The notes: generated from the sequence alone by a model not told the origin. A stretch of DNA of 64,000 nucleotides from Parapristionchus giblindavisi (GCA_943737045.1 CALSFV010000023.1:1054341-1118340), one strand, 5' to 3'. Positions 48,181 to 60,295 are shown, counted from the stretch's first letter. A program made the numbers and translations.

Positions 48181-49454
48181 TCCACTTCTTTCCAAGAGTG
48201 TCAAGTTCAGGTACAACAGTTCTCTGATTTACCATACTGCACACATGTTAAAATCAAGTCTACAATAGAGGAAATAATCGATGAGTCAAAAGTTATGACA
48301 TTACAGAGTTTTAGGGGAATACTTTTAGCAGTTACTGTGCATACATAGGAACACTTACGTATTCATATGGTAGATCAAAGCAATGAGTTAGTCGTTTCAG
48401 TGTTGTCGTTTAACTCCTGAATATCACTGGGAATGAGTAAGTCAATCTAATTATATGGAATCTCTTTTTTCTGCAGATGTTTCCTTGATTACAATGATCA
48501 GCTAAAGACTCGTTGCCAATGCAGAAAAGGGATTTTTTCTTCTGTAAATGCATTTTTTGTGTGCACACCCGTATATTCTATCGATTTACAGTTTCGTGGG
48601 AAGTTTTCTCCCCCATTTTATATCCTTGAGCAAATCTCCTTCATTTATATCTTTTTTTTACTTGCTGAACACGATCTATGATAAATAAAAGTTAACCGAG
48701 ACATGGGCATTTTATTTAATACTTCTTGGATGACATCAAATTCCCGAATTTTCATCTTGTATAAGACATTTCATTTCATTTAATCATATGTGATAATAAA
48801 CACAAAAATGAAGTAGATAACTAATACATGATGATATCACTTCGTATTTTCATCAAAAGTCGTCCATCTTAAGTAAAAGTGAATAGAATAATGGTAAATA
48901 TCGCAGCAGATCGATTTTCGTTGAACACAATCAATTGAAATAAATAAATATGTATTAATAATAAATGAATCCTCCATGTTCTTCCGTTCAGGATAGATAT
49001 ATACAATTATGATCATTGTAATGATGAGAGTTGATAACAAATGGTTTACCAATATTTACGTCATGAATGATGTTCGATCTGAGTGTTTCATTTCATAGAT
49101 CGATTCCCTGAGGAACAATCGTATCTATTATACAATCATATTCATCATTATCTCCGATCTACGTCCATTGTTACCACATAACTATTTGTTGGTATCATGT
49201 AAGCGGGAAGCGTCAAATTACCTCGGGAGCTCCTTTAGTTAATGATCAACATATCAATGAGCAGTAATTCTGATCATACAGAATCCTGCTTATCATTCGA
49301 AACAGTCTTTAAATACGTAGTATCCCAAGAAAATACAACAATTTCTGAATGCCAACGAAAAAAATATCGAGCATTATTCTTCAACATTTTCGTACATCGA
49401 TCAAGGAACTCTATTGAGCATACTATTATTTCGACCATATTGATTTCAACTGTT

Positions 49455-49506
49455 AATATCAAGTTTAACGAAAATCTATATTTAGATTTTCGTTAAACTT
49501 GATATT
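49455..49506. repeat. 52-bp perfect hairpin
   Basis: AATATCAAGTTTAACGAAAA plus three more bases form the left arm; its exact reverse complement follows after a six-base AT loop. It could be a tiny MITE core or an RNA stem. Confidence 0.85.
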
Positions 49507-49679
49507 TTTTTTAAAGATATTGACCGTTAAGTTGGTTACCCAAAAAAACTTTTTGTTTGTGAATACAAGTTTTTAAATTGTTTTTCTCAAAATAATTGAG
49601 ATGAATATTTTTTGGCTCAAAAACTTTTTCTATAATAACAAAATTTTTGAGGAACTTACAGATTTTTTTCGAAAATGAT

Positions 49680-49800
49680 TTAAAAGGAGCGTAACCTCTC
49701 TCAATGGTCTCATCGACGCCCAATGCTTTCTCGTTGTTAGAGAACAGAGAAATAGTGTGCGCAATGAAGAGGTCATTGAGAGAGGTAACGCTCCCTTTAA
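49680..49800. repeat. ~120-bp inverted repeat
   Basis: AAAAGGAGCGTAACCTCTCT and CAATG at the left mirror CATTGAGAGAGGTAACGCTC and CCTTT at the right, with about 65 bases between. Confidence 0.75.
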
Positions 49801-50759
49801 AGAGATTCAAGATGATCTTTTATGCACAGTTCATTGATCGTTGTATGAAAGTGGCATTGAGTAGAAACTAGATCCACTGAGAAAGTCTCTCATATACAAT
49901 ACATATCCATGTGTGCTTCAGAATAGAGAATGAGCATCTTTTATACATATGCATTCCAGGTTCCTAATCCCAAGAAACACATTTCTCGAACTATTCCTAT
50001 TATCTGACACTGAGAGTGTGGGTGTAGGCATGATTCATACAGAATCGTTTAGTTGGGGGCAGGAAACGCGACTGTGAAGTCGCGTACCTATGTGATATGT
50101 CACATTTGCTCGTTATGCAACCAATTTCTCAGGGGAAATGCCAAATGTCAAAAGTTTTTTTGTGATTATCTCCGTGTAGATAATGATCAACTCCACTACG
50201 TGAGTCACTGTTATAAAAGCAGCTGGAAACGCACAATCACCTATTATTTCCCATCTGGAAGACATATAATCAACTGTTATTTTGTGACAAATGCAACAGT
50301 ATTGGCTGCAGTTTGTGAGTTACAGACTGCAAGTTATTTGGTATCATTCATTCATCTGTGTAAACACATTTTTTTAAATTTGTCGCTGTACCTTTAGACT
50401 TGCGAAAGCATAATCTAATTTTAAGGACTACAATTCTCACTATTTGCAGTTTGTATTTATCGTTGCCCACACTTACCACCCTGTCGTCTACTGATCGCTG
50501 ACTTCCTAGAGATCGTTTCCACATAGTGCACATTTCATTTTATTGTATGAAAGTAATATGACCAAACCTATCTTTGACTACATTCCTCATTACTTCTATA
50601 GTCTTCCACTAATCACCTGGCCATTTATAATATTATATTGTTTTTATCCATTGGGGGCATTATTATGTTATTATAATATTTGTTTGCTCCAACAAGATAT
50701 TTCTATTTGATTATTTTGGCTTTTTCCCTTATTCACACTTCATATTTCAGATTCTGAAG

Positions 50760-53700
50760 ATGTATGTGTCATCCCTCGAAGACGTACCAGTCTTATTTGA
50801 ACGAATCATGATGGCATGGTTTATCATTATAGGAATAACTTCATTAATTATCAACTCATTCTCACTGTACCTCGTTGCATTCAAAAGTTACTTCTTCACT
50901 GCAGAAATTCGAATTCTCAATTTTGTACTTCAAGTAAGATGACTTCACATGTCAAGAAAGTGATACAAAATTTCATAAATTTTGTGAAATTTGAATACCA
51001 TCTTACTCACAATTCACTTTTAGTTACTCTGCTTATTATCAAATATACATTTTACTTTGCTTAGTATGCCAATTTTTGTACCCCAAACAGGTAACTTTTG
51101 CAACACAAAGAGTATAAAACATGCAATAATTATTCCAGCTGGTGTCTACTGCATCGGAGCTCTTTGCCGTGTGGGAGTTTCAATGCATATCAATATGGTA
51201 TTATTTGATTTGAATATTGTTTTAGAAGCATTTAAATAATAATAATATTACTATTATTTATTGTGACTTTTATTTTATATTTATTGTGACAGACACAATA
51301 TAATTATCTATTATTTTCGGAGTCGTATTGAAATTTTGAAATTTTCTACATGAATCATCCTGATGAGTTGGTGAACTCGTCTATCGATCTTCAAAATATG
51401 GGCCTAGGTAGCTTAGTTAGATTACTCCAATTCCCCTTACTATCTTGAAAGAGAGACATGTTTTGAGAGAGTTTATAGTAAGCTAATATTTCTCTATTGT
51501 AGTCCAGTTAGACTATAAGATAGTACATAGATGAAAAGAATAATGGTGTACCTATGGGTGGTTGACGCCTTCGACTTCACCACTTACATTATTTGATCCG
51601 AAGTGTGAGAGCCTTGGGGAGTGCATCTCCTTCAAGAATCTAACCTGGTCAGCGTGGTGAAATGTTTGAGATCTACTCCATTTCATTCTTATTCATCTTA
51701 AAGATGTGGAACCACGAAAAGAAACATTGGTTCCTACCACGCTGAGAATGAGCCCCTCATATATATACTGTAAGTAAAAAGTGTATTGATGTTCAGTTTG
51801 CGCCCATCACTCAGCCTTTGCCCTCTCATTAGGCCCCTTCCCATCTCTCTTTCTCCATTCCCTGCACTATTGAACATCTTTCATTCGATCAATACGCAGA
51901 ATCATTATAAAAGAAAGAGTATGCGGTGACTTATACGACTTTTACTAGCATCCTGTCTTCACAGTTTATTCACGAAAATATTCGTGGGACACCACCTTTA
52001 AGGAAATCATCCTTCTTGATCTAGTCTGTGTTGAAGAAGTTTGAAGCGGAGGCTCTTTCACCATATCCTATACAACTTCTTCGATGCTGTGACCCAAGAT
52101 GACGAAGTTTTGAATCCACCGACGATGTTTGCATTGTTGATATGGCTATCTGCATGCAGAGAACGGTCTGAAAGACAGTTATTAAATGACAAAGTTCATG
52201 GATCGTACTACATTCTTCAAAAATCGAATCTTCATGATATCCTTTTACGTTTCATATTCTATCAATCGTTGAAGATCATGTCCAGTCTTGATAAAGTGGT
52301 GATTGTGCTGCACGACAGTGAAATAAGCTTGAACGTTTCATTTTGATTTAAACCAAATCACTAACAATAAAACAAAAAGTGGATCGCACTCCCTGAAAAT
52401 CAAAAGAGAAAACCAAGGCATTATACATTGCGCTACTTATGCCGGTGATTTGAACGTCGATAGTTGAGTTCATCCGGATGATTTATGTAGAAAAAAAATT
52501 CAATATCGATTTTTCTAAACTGATCTCGATTGAAGACGTTCTAAACATGGATTCATAATCAGAATCGAAAAGTGATTCCAGTCATTGCCTTCTTTTAATT
52601 CCAATCCGAGTTCCCTTTGAGAAAAGAATATAAATGAAGGGCGTTTGAACAATTACAGAATTGCAGTTCGAAAACGGAAAAAATTTGAAAATGAATATGC
52701 ATAATAAGATGAGTCATAGGATACGGGATTAAATATTTCAGGTTATTTTTGCTGCGTGTACCTCTTGGCTTGGTGCAGCATTCGGATCACTAATCTTTGC
52801 GAGACAACAAATGATACTGCCTTTCAATTCCAGATTTCACTTATCGCCGCAGCTAAGACGAGGTAAATTTTGTTTTGAATTTATCATTAATTACATAATA
52901 CTTTTTGCAGCCTATTATATTTCATTTATGCTAGCAGAGTCAATATTTCCTGTTGTATATTTCTTGATCGAAACGGATAGGGAAGTGCAAAAACGAATTC
53001 TAGAAACGGTAACAGCTTGAAAATTAATTTCAAAAGCTCAGAAAAAATTTCAGCAATTTCCCCTACTTCGATGGGAAGAAAAAGCTAGAAATTATGCACT
53101 ATATTCGGATGAAACTATAAATGTACGTGAAATTAGGATATTATTATAATTGACTTGTAATGTTTAACAAAACAATCGCTATAAAAAGACAGAATATTAC
53201 AGAGTATTCTTAAGAGTGATGGAAACGATTCTAACGAGCAAACGCAAATCTTCGCGAAAGCCGCGCTTACATTTGCATTACTTTTTAATACATTTATATT
53301 TGGTACAATCACTGCAGTTTCATTGGGACATATTCAATATATACTATGGGTGTAAGTCATTTTTTCATTTTCATTTTTTTAAACTTATTGTTGTAATGTT
53401 ATTCGCAATTTCGGTGAGAGCTTGTCAACTATCTAAACATTATTGTTACAGAAAGTCATCGATTGGATTAGAAACTGCACAATCTGCGAAAATTCACAAT
53501 ACCAAGACTTTATTGCTTCAGGTAAAAATATTTCTATAGAAACTTTAAAAAATTATAAGAGAATTTCATAATTTGAGACAGTAATGGTCGTCATACTGTA
53601 CTTGTTTCCAATATTCTTCATTTTCATTGGATCCACAATTGACTATGGTGTTTGCTATCAGTGTAAGTCATAACTCAACTTATCGTTCACAATAATTTTA

Positions 53701-53916
53701 CGTCGTTTAGAAAATAATGTAATATTACATAGAAATCCATTTTGAGGTGCAGTCATCGTTTCTGAGATGTTTCTCGCATCAGCGACATTTGCACATTCTA
53801 TGATATTGATTATGCGAACTACTCCATTTAGAAGAGAACTTTCAAGATTTCTGAACGCTGAAACTACCAGCCAAGTTTCGTCCACTGTTATCGGCACGAG
53901 AATTTCGACTGCGTAA
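50760..53916 (+). CDS. SRH-like nematode chemoreceptor (STR superfamily 7TM GPCR)
   Basis: Start ATG 50760: MYVSSLEDVPVLFERIMMAW, then GITSLIINSFSLYLVAFKS (TM1). Exons then give LLCLLSNIHFTLLSMPIFVP (TM2), IIIPAGVYCIGALCRVGVSM (TM3 start), VIFAACTSWLGAAFGSLIFA with RQQMILPFNSRF (the enlarged-R region), AYYISFMLAESIFPVVYF (TM4), TDREVQKRILETQFPLLRWE (matching the PDQ....l..lPc loop of SRH), ALTFALLFNTFIFGTITAVS (TM5), SIGLETAQSAKIHNTKTLLL (the S.kT loop), TVMVVILYLFPIFFIFIGST (TM6), SEMFLASATFAHSMILIMRT (TM7) and TPFRRELSRFLNA, stop TAA 53914. All intron phases agree. Assignment to SRH rather than a sister class is by pattern only. A 1.5-kb intron (51198-52741) carries repeat debris. Confidence 0.8.
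51957..51998. repeat. Solo terminal repeat of the TTAAAGGTGGA family
   Basis: CACAGTTTATTCACGAAAAT and CGTGGGACACCACCTTTAA match, in reverse, the left terminus of the element at 27165. No partner is found within this intron. Confidence 0.65.
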
Positions 53917-54014
53917 TAAGCCATGAAAAGACGATCATTAAAAAAATTCCACAAAAGATCAACGATAATATCGATTCTTTGAATAAAATGTTTTAAAAAT
54001 ATTGAATATAGGTC

Positions 54015-54110
54015 ATCAAAGATGGAGACCCTCGAGTTTTTCGTAGTGTTACTGTTCGGATAGAATGATAGAGATTCATCACACGAACCGAAAGACATGT
54101 CTGATATTCA
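54015..54110. repeat. Half-element related to 31276-31572
   Basis: CAAAGATGGAGACCCTCGAG then TAGAATGATAGAGATTCATC and ACACGAACCGAAAGACA match the right 100 bp of the 31.3-kb element in reverse orientation. Confidence 0.7.
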
Positions 54111-54129
54111 TTTCCAATAAGTTTAAAGC

Positions 54130-54360
54130 TCACTATGAGCATTGAAAGTACAACATTCGAGGCATGTAGAGAGTGTCCATCCGATTTGCATATTTGGCTC
54201 TCTCATTTTCTCATTGTTCCTCACGCCAATTACCATATCATATAAACAATATTGGACATGCTTATCGTGGCGGCAGTCAGTCATGCCAACTCATGGGTCT
54301 CCTTCTTTAACCAAGTTGAGTAGTTATCAAAAACAGAAAGGTAATCATAATTGAAGATAT
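54130..54360 (+). other. Unassigned open stretch with one hydrophobic segment
   Basis: CIFGSLIFSLFLTPITISY is membrane-like and is followed by a cysteine and a charged tail (THGSPSLTKLSSYQKQKG). It follows the SRH gene but no exon joins it. It may be a receptor relic. Confidence 0.2.
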
Positions 54361-54512
54361 TCTCAATTTGCAAATGTTTGAAGTGCGCCTGTTAAATGTC
54401 GGGTCTTCATATACTCACCATTTTTTTCAAAAAAAGCGACTTTATTGATCGTATAAAATACACTTGTTTATTTGGTACGAGAGTAACCATCCACAGGCAC
54501 AATGTGTTTCTA

Positions 54513-55944
54513 CAGTACTGGCCAAATGGGTGAATTTTATTTCGATTTTATCAAAAGTAAAAAAAATAAGAATTTCGTTTTCTTCGAATTCTTTAATTTT
54601 TTTGCACTTATTTTGCAACCAATGTGTGTTATATCGATTTAAAAGCATGACACAGATTCTTGGGAGCAAGAATCTACCGAGATCCGAGCGAGAATTCGTT
54701 CGTCGTGGACGTCAGATGGACTATCGCGGACACTCTGACACAGCAGTTCCGACTGTCTGTTTCAACTATCCTGAAGGTCAACAAAACTTCATTTAGTGCT
54801 CAAACAATGAAGAAGGTTAATGTACGACCTCGCAAGACGACCACGACATCTGATCGTCTAATTACCTGCATCTCGAAGTAGAAACTGAGGCTCACTACAA
54901 TGGACATCAAGCGTGCACTAGCGGAGTTTCGCTAAATTGAGGTGGCTAAAGAATCTAAACTTGGCTGAAAAGATGTTTGAAGTGTCCGTGGACAATATAC
55001 AGCATCGTCTGCGTACATCGGGTCTGTTCGGACGTCTTCATGTCAAGAAATAGCTGATCTCCGAAAAGATTCGCAAAGCAAGAATCGCGCGATCATAAGA
55101 TCACATTCATTGGACCTCCTAACACTAGACGTAGGTCGTATTTTCGGGCGATATCAAGTTTTTGATCATTGGTACGGAGGGAATAACCCATGTTAGCCGT
55201 CCGGTTGACACTGGATAGTATGTGAAGTTCCAGCTGACCACCGTGAAGCATGGAGGATGATCGTTGATGTTGTGGGGTTGTTTCTCTGAAGATGGGATTG
55301 GCCCCCTGGTTCATGTGCATGGGATGACATAAATATCCCAGAGACCCATTTCATTCCCTCAAACATTTTTAGCCAAGTTTAGAAGCTTTAGGTATCTCAA
55401 TTTGGTAAAATTCCGCCAATTCTCGCTTGAAGTCCATTGTCGTGAGCCTCAGTTTCTCCTTCGAGATGCAGGTAATCAGACCATCAGATGTCGTGGTCGT
55501 CTTGCGAGGTCGTACATTAGCCTTCTTCATTGTTTGAGCACGGAATGAAGTTTTGATGACCTTCCGGATAGTCAAAACAGACACTCGGACCTGCTGTGTC
55601 AGAGTACCTGCGATAGTCCAATCTGACTTCCACGACTAATGGATTCTCGCGGAGATATCGGTAGATTCTTGCTCCCAAGAATCCGTGTCATGCTTTTAAA
55701 TCGATATAACACACATTGGTTGCAAAATAAAAAATCAAAGAATTCGAAGAAAACGAAAATCTCATTTTTTGACTTTTGATAAAATCTAAATAAAATTCAC
55801 CCCAGAAGTTCAACCGGGGTGATTTTTGTGTAAGGCACGCAAAACACTATTAAAAGTATCCCTGAAAAGCTGGACTCGATCGATTGAGTTTGAAAAAAGT
55901 TATCACAAAAAAACCAAAAGTCAATAACCTTTTGGCTAGTACTG
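54513..55944. mobile_element. Rearranged Tc1-family element, copy 2
   Basis: CAGTACTGGCCAAATGGG at the left and GGCTAGTACTG at the right, each beside TA. The order is terminus, N-terminal and central transposase region, then an inverted N-terminal region and terminus, as in copy 1 (2993-4567). Plus-strand remnants include VSTILKVNKTSFSAQTMKK; the minus-strand right arm has NVRPRKTTTTSDGL and KRELAEF. Central motifs (TVKHGG, GCFSEDGIGPLVH) are broken by stops. Confidence 0.9.
54660..55584. pseudogene. Tc1 transposase remnants in both orientations
   Basis: The plus-strand N-terminal fragment at 54660-54881 is followed by a decayed central region to about 55320. The minus-strand N-terminal fragment occupies 55369-55584. 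Stops and frameshifts rule out an active enzyme. Confidence 0.8.
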
Positions 55945-56667
55945 TATGTTTAGAGAAAGAGAGCACAAGTGAGATAATACGTATGTAGATCAGAGAGAGC
56001 GAGGAAGGAAGGGAGGAAATAGTGGGGAGTTGATCGATAGTTCTTTCTCTGTTTAGCAGCCAGTAGCAAGGCAATTAGACAAGTACATTTTATACGGACA
56101 ATAGTACTAATTCAAACATGTTGCTGCTGAAACTTGATTTCTGAAATGTTATCATTTATCAAAAAATATTATCACAAGAACGTCATTTTGAACGGCCGCA
56201 AATATATTACTACGATATAAATTTATTTCAATTCCAAATCACGAATTTAGTCAAAGTCAGTCAGGGAACTAAATCGTGAATGCATACAACAGGGGATGTT
56301 GTGTATAACAATTAAAAAAATAAATAGCAAAAGAAGTCATGTGAGCATCGATGCGAATCGAACAATGGTAGCACTCATGTTTGTAATTCTCCCTCCAACT
56401 AAGTATCTTGATACATTCTTTATAAATGAAATACTATTTCAGTTGAATTTCATTTGAATTATTTGAATTTCAGAAATAGTCTCACAACACTATAACTAAC
56501 TTTATTCAAATTTTGAGAGATACACTTGAAACATTTCCAACTCTAGCTGTAGCAGTATTAATCGATGATGTTTTTCGAGTTTTCATCGACATTGAGTGTA
56601 AGATGAGTGAAGCTTGTAGTCGAACCGATCGATTAAGAGCGAGATAAATGAAACATGGAGCACCTGT

Positions 56668-58123
56668 TTAAATAAAAATTTTTTTATAGAAAAAGATCAT
56701 AATTTTTACAGTTAGTAGCGAAAATGGTTCTTTATTTATTGCGTTTAAATAATGAATACCATGGTTCAGTTGCCATATTATCAGCTGAATTGTTATCAGA
56801 GCCGGTGGAGAAGGGAAATGGTTGATAAAAATACAACTGAATAGACCAAATTCAATGTAATTAATGTTTTCATGACGTCTTATGAAATTCAATTAGAACT
56901 TACACTGAACCACACAGAAAGCTTATTACGCACACTATTGTTGCCTGAGTGAATGCCTGCAAATATCTCAGTATGTTGTCTTTTCATATTCGCTATTGAT
57001 ACTTATTCTATGACATAAAAGTATCTCTGATTCACAGATTGCTTATCGGGGTACATAAGAGTAACAAGGCTATATGCTAAAAATTCAGAAAAAAAAGTAG
57101 AACCAAACAAACCGATTTCGTAATCTCCGAACGTTTAGATGACGACTTGTGCACAAGATAATTCTGGAAAAATTTTAATTTATTCACGTTCACAATTTGG
57201 AATGAGACGAACCGATTTGATCTTGATTATGAAGCTTAAAGTCAAGTAAAGTGATGGAAGAACGAAATCAAGTGATATATTGTGAATGGAGTGAATTGGA
57301 TGTTGGTACTGTAATGAAGGTTGTATTCATGTTCATATGTGTTATGAGAGGAAGTGTTCTTCGAAAAACAAAATTTTAGATTCGTTACCTCATCATTATC
57401 GAATCCGGGAATGAACGGAGTCAAGAAAAAGTTTCCATTTGTTGAATTAAATAGAAACGGACGAGTAAAGAGAATCATTAATATACCATAGATAAAAGCG
57501 AAGATCAGACATACAGTACTCTTCCAACCCTGATTGAATACTATTTTCTTTGTATTAAACCAGTATAGTTACTTCAAAGTAGTGAGCTCTGTTTACAAGT
57601 TCACATGTCCTGTTTAGCACTAGGAATACACACGTCATCGATGAAATTATCCATGATCCTAAAATTGGAGTTGCTTATTTTTCTTTCGTTGTTTGAGAAT
57701 TACCGAAGGCCATCATTCCAGTGAATGGTACGAAACGTTGATGAGAACAGTAAACTGCTCCAATGAGACAGAGTAATCCAGTAAGAAATGATGTAGCAAA
57801 AACTCCTGACATATCCACTACAGCAAGGAAATGCATTATCTTAATAAGATGTTTGATGAAATTGAACCATTACAATGAATCAAATGAGAATAACCTTATA
57901 ACATGTAATTTTCCTGTTCCTCCAAAATGCCACTATCACGGGAATATAGAGAATCTTAAATACTTTTATTTACTGGTGATTTGCCTTATTTGAAAAGAAT
58001 ATTTGTAAAAAAGAGTGTACAATATTTACGTACCTCACAAAGGATAGCAAAGAATATGGACCAAAGACCGAAACCCAATTGAATTGTACCAAATCGGTGG
58101 GACCATTCCTCTCCAGATGGCAT
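56668..58123 (-). CDS. SRT-class nematode chemoreceptor (7TM GPCR)
   Basis: Start ATG 58123 (MPSGEEWSHRFGTIQLGFG). Exons give GLWSIFFAILCEVLFKILYI (TM1), FWRNRKITCYKIMHFLAVVD (the CYKIM...D signature of SRT), SFLTGLLCLIGAVYCSHQRF (TM2), GSWIISSMTCVFLVLNRTCE with LVN (TM3 and the NR.cEL motif), WKSTVCLIFAFIYGILMILF (TM4), RPFLFNSTNGNFFLTPFIPG (the P.lFNs loop), NTSSHNTYEHEYNLHY, AFTQATIVCVISFLCGS (TM6) and FPSPPALITIQLIIWQLNHG (TM7 with W.lsHG), ending at 56668. Phases agree across most junctions. I could not find the TM5 exon (expected 57000-57290), so the gene may be damaged there or the exon is divergent. It may be a functional odorant receptor (inference). Confidence 0.85.
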
Positions 58124-58151
58124 TACAGAACTGAATAGCAATATTATTACT

Positions 58152-58787
58152 TACAAGGGAATGGTCTCAATTCGGCCTGACCTTATGAGAAGTCAATAGT
58201 GTGACTAAAATTAGTTATATATGCCGATCGCAAATCCGTTTTTAGGCAGTGCCTAATCGATCTGTGCTTCGAGAAAATCGATCTTGAAATTTGCCTTTCT
58301 TGGCTGGCTGGGCGATTCGAAAGTTCGCATGGTCTCCTACACTAAACTATCCCGATGGGTTCATTAGCTCATCTATAAGCCATAAATACATTGATTACCG
58401 TGGTGTAGTGGATAAGGTGTCCACGTTTACTTTTGATTGCCACGGGTTCGATCCCCTTTGATGCAATTTTCTTTTGCTGATTTTTTCTTGTCGAAAGATT
58501 TAAATATTTTGCAGTTATTATGAAAAAAAGAAAAGAAAATAGAAAAGCAGGTCGTTGTATCGATAGTTGATAGATGAGTTAACGCACCCATCGGGGATAT
58601 TTTAGTGTAGGAGACAGCATGAACTTTCGAATCAGCCCAGAAAGCCAAATTTCAATATCGATTTTCTCGAAGCTCAGGTCGATTAGGCACTGTCTAAGCA
58701 CGGTTTTGCGATCAGCATATATAACTAATTTTAGTCACACTATTCACATCTCATAACGCCAGGCCGAATTGAGACCATTCCCTTGTT
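58152..58787. repeat. Foldback element with tRNA-like core, upstream of SRT
   Basis: TTACAAGGGAATGGTCTCAA at the left is mirrored by TTGAGACCATTCCCTTGTTA at the right. Arms of about 230 bp share TCGGCCTGAC, TAGTTATATATGC and TAGTGTAGGAGAC-type words. The centre is a tRNA-like module and T-rich trailer. The element starts only about 29 bp upstream of the SRT start codon. Confidence 0.85.
58396..58465 (+). other. tRNA-like module inside the foldback
   Basis: TGGTGTAGTGGATAAGG (A-box-like) and GGGTTCGATCCCC (B box) with tRNA spacing. The acceptor stem does not close. The 3' part matches 47581-47650. Confidence 0.55.
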
Positions 58788-58789
58788 AA

Positions 58790-60154
58790 ACAATGAAATA
58801 TACCAATCTCAATTTTAGGAATAATTGCTTGCATTATTAATTTGGATCAAAATTAATTATTATACTATATTATTCTGTGTATACTTTCTCTTTCTACCTG
58901 CAATTATATTCTGGCGCGGAAAGAGTATCGGTAATGAAGCGAACTTGGAGATCCATGACGATTTTTTTCTTTCTGGAAGTTAAAGTTGTATGTATATTAA
59001 CAAACATTAAATAAAGTATCATAATAGAAATCGAGAATGCGATGATATGAAAGTTGATCTAACAAATGTATCAGACATAAGCCAATAAGCTGGAAAATCA
59101 TAATGTGATGTGACATATTATAATAATCAAATATGATCTAGATAATGTCATCATATCAAGAATATCGTGACTAATAATTTGGTTAGATCTAAGAACAGCA
59201 CCACATAAAAGGTATTCCGTAAGAACACGAAAAATTCACTAACTGTCCGGCAAAGAAAGTAAGAATTACTTTCCATGAACAGGTAAGGGGAGTCCCCATC
59301 ATGCAAGTTAATTATTCCCGCTAGGCATCTAAACCGTTTTCTGAGTACATGGATATCTTATAGCACTATCGTAATCTTTGACTCATTCACAATTCTTTTA
59401 AAAAAACATGTTTTTCACATATATGTACATGAAGAAGATTTTCAGAAAATAAAATAAAGAACTACTATTCTGATCTTAAAGTATTAGTATTCAGTTGTGC
59501 AAAGAAGTTCAAAAACTACTATAACTGTTATGAAAATCATGTCGCGATTCTTTGAGGCAAAATTGAATTATGTCCGTGCGTTGACTCGCTATGATGTTAT
59601 CTATTTCTTAATATTGCTACATTATTTCACCGCAAAATCGGTAACACTCGAATGAAATATGGATTGAGAGAATATCGCACATATAAAAGTTTTCCTCTCG
59701 TATGTGGTGTTCAAAGTTAATTATTATCAATCATCCTGTTACGCGAACTTGAACGTACCCTTTTAAACACGTATTTAAAGGCTTTCATCTTGCGCATTAA
59801 TGGAATATGGTAAAGTACACTTGTTTGTGATCTCAGCATTTTTCAATTTTTTTTCTAGGAACGAAGAAGAACTTCACACCCCCATTTCACAGTCAAATCG
59901 CAATTATTTATTTTGAACTGCTGTCGCGCATCAGGCGTAGATAAATGATGATTATTATAAGAACAGATGGGAACAGTAGATTTTCCATTATGATACCATC
60001 TTTTAGGAATCTGCAGTGATAAAACTCACATCACACAGGTACAACACATCCAAAATGTTCCAAAAATGTTTTATAAATAACACCCAACAATAATAACCCC
60101 CTTTATTTAGAGACAATTCGACGTACACAGAAACACTCTCTCAGAGAAAATATA
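58790..60154. other. Intergenic, no gene recognised
   Basis: AT-rich, without clear exons or tandem repeats. Confidence 0.4.
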
Positions 60155-60295
60155 ATGGACCAAAACTGTCCAGGAGTGAACTTTGTGATGCGATTGGTAC
60201 AGGCTATATATATTATATTTCTGGTGGCCTACATCATCTATGGGCGTTCCCGAAAGATAGCCACTAATTTATTTATGTCTTTGATCCCAAAATGA
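60155..60295 (+). CDS. Small single-pass membrane ORF (46 aa), hypothetical
   Basis: MDQNCPGVNFVMRLVQ leads into a hydrophobic helix (AIYIIFLVAYIIYG) followed by basic RSRK and a short tail ending at TGA 60293. The positive residues after the helix would favour a cytoplasmic C-terminus. It has no intron, no recognised family and no neighbour support. It could be the first exon of a missed receptor. Confidence 0.25.
   Translation: MDQNCPGVNFVMRLVQAIYIIFLVAYIIYGRSRKIATNLFMSLIPK

Larger units (their letters stand above)
48200..50759. other. Intergenic, only small hairpins found
   Basis: No exon series is convincing. Open frames such as 50053-50397 are unrecognised. Two hairpins (49455 and 49680) are listed separately. 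Confidence 0.4.
54445..56101. mobile_element. 203-bp-type MITE split by a nested Tc1 derivative
   Basis: Left end TTGATCGTATAAAATACACT and right end ATTTTATACGGACAA, both abutting TA, match the termini of the intact MITE at 60703-60905. The two halves (54445-54510 and 55947-56101) together reproduce the intact copy. The Tc1 derivative lies exactly between them at a TA. Confidence 0.9.

Noticed and set aside
52041..52346. 101-codon frame in the large SRH intron
   Set aside because: It has no family resemblance and lies in a repeat-laden intron; insufficient evidence for a nested gene.
8374..58465. The tRNA-like modules as functional tRNA genes
   Set aside because: A and B boxes are present, but acceptor stems and D/anticodon arms do not fold properly and all lie in repeats.
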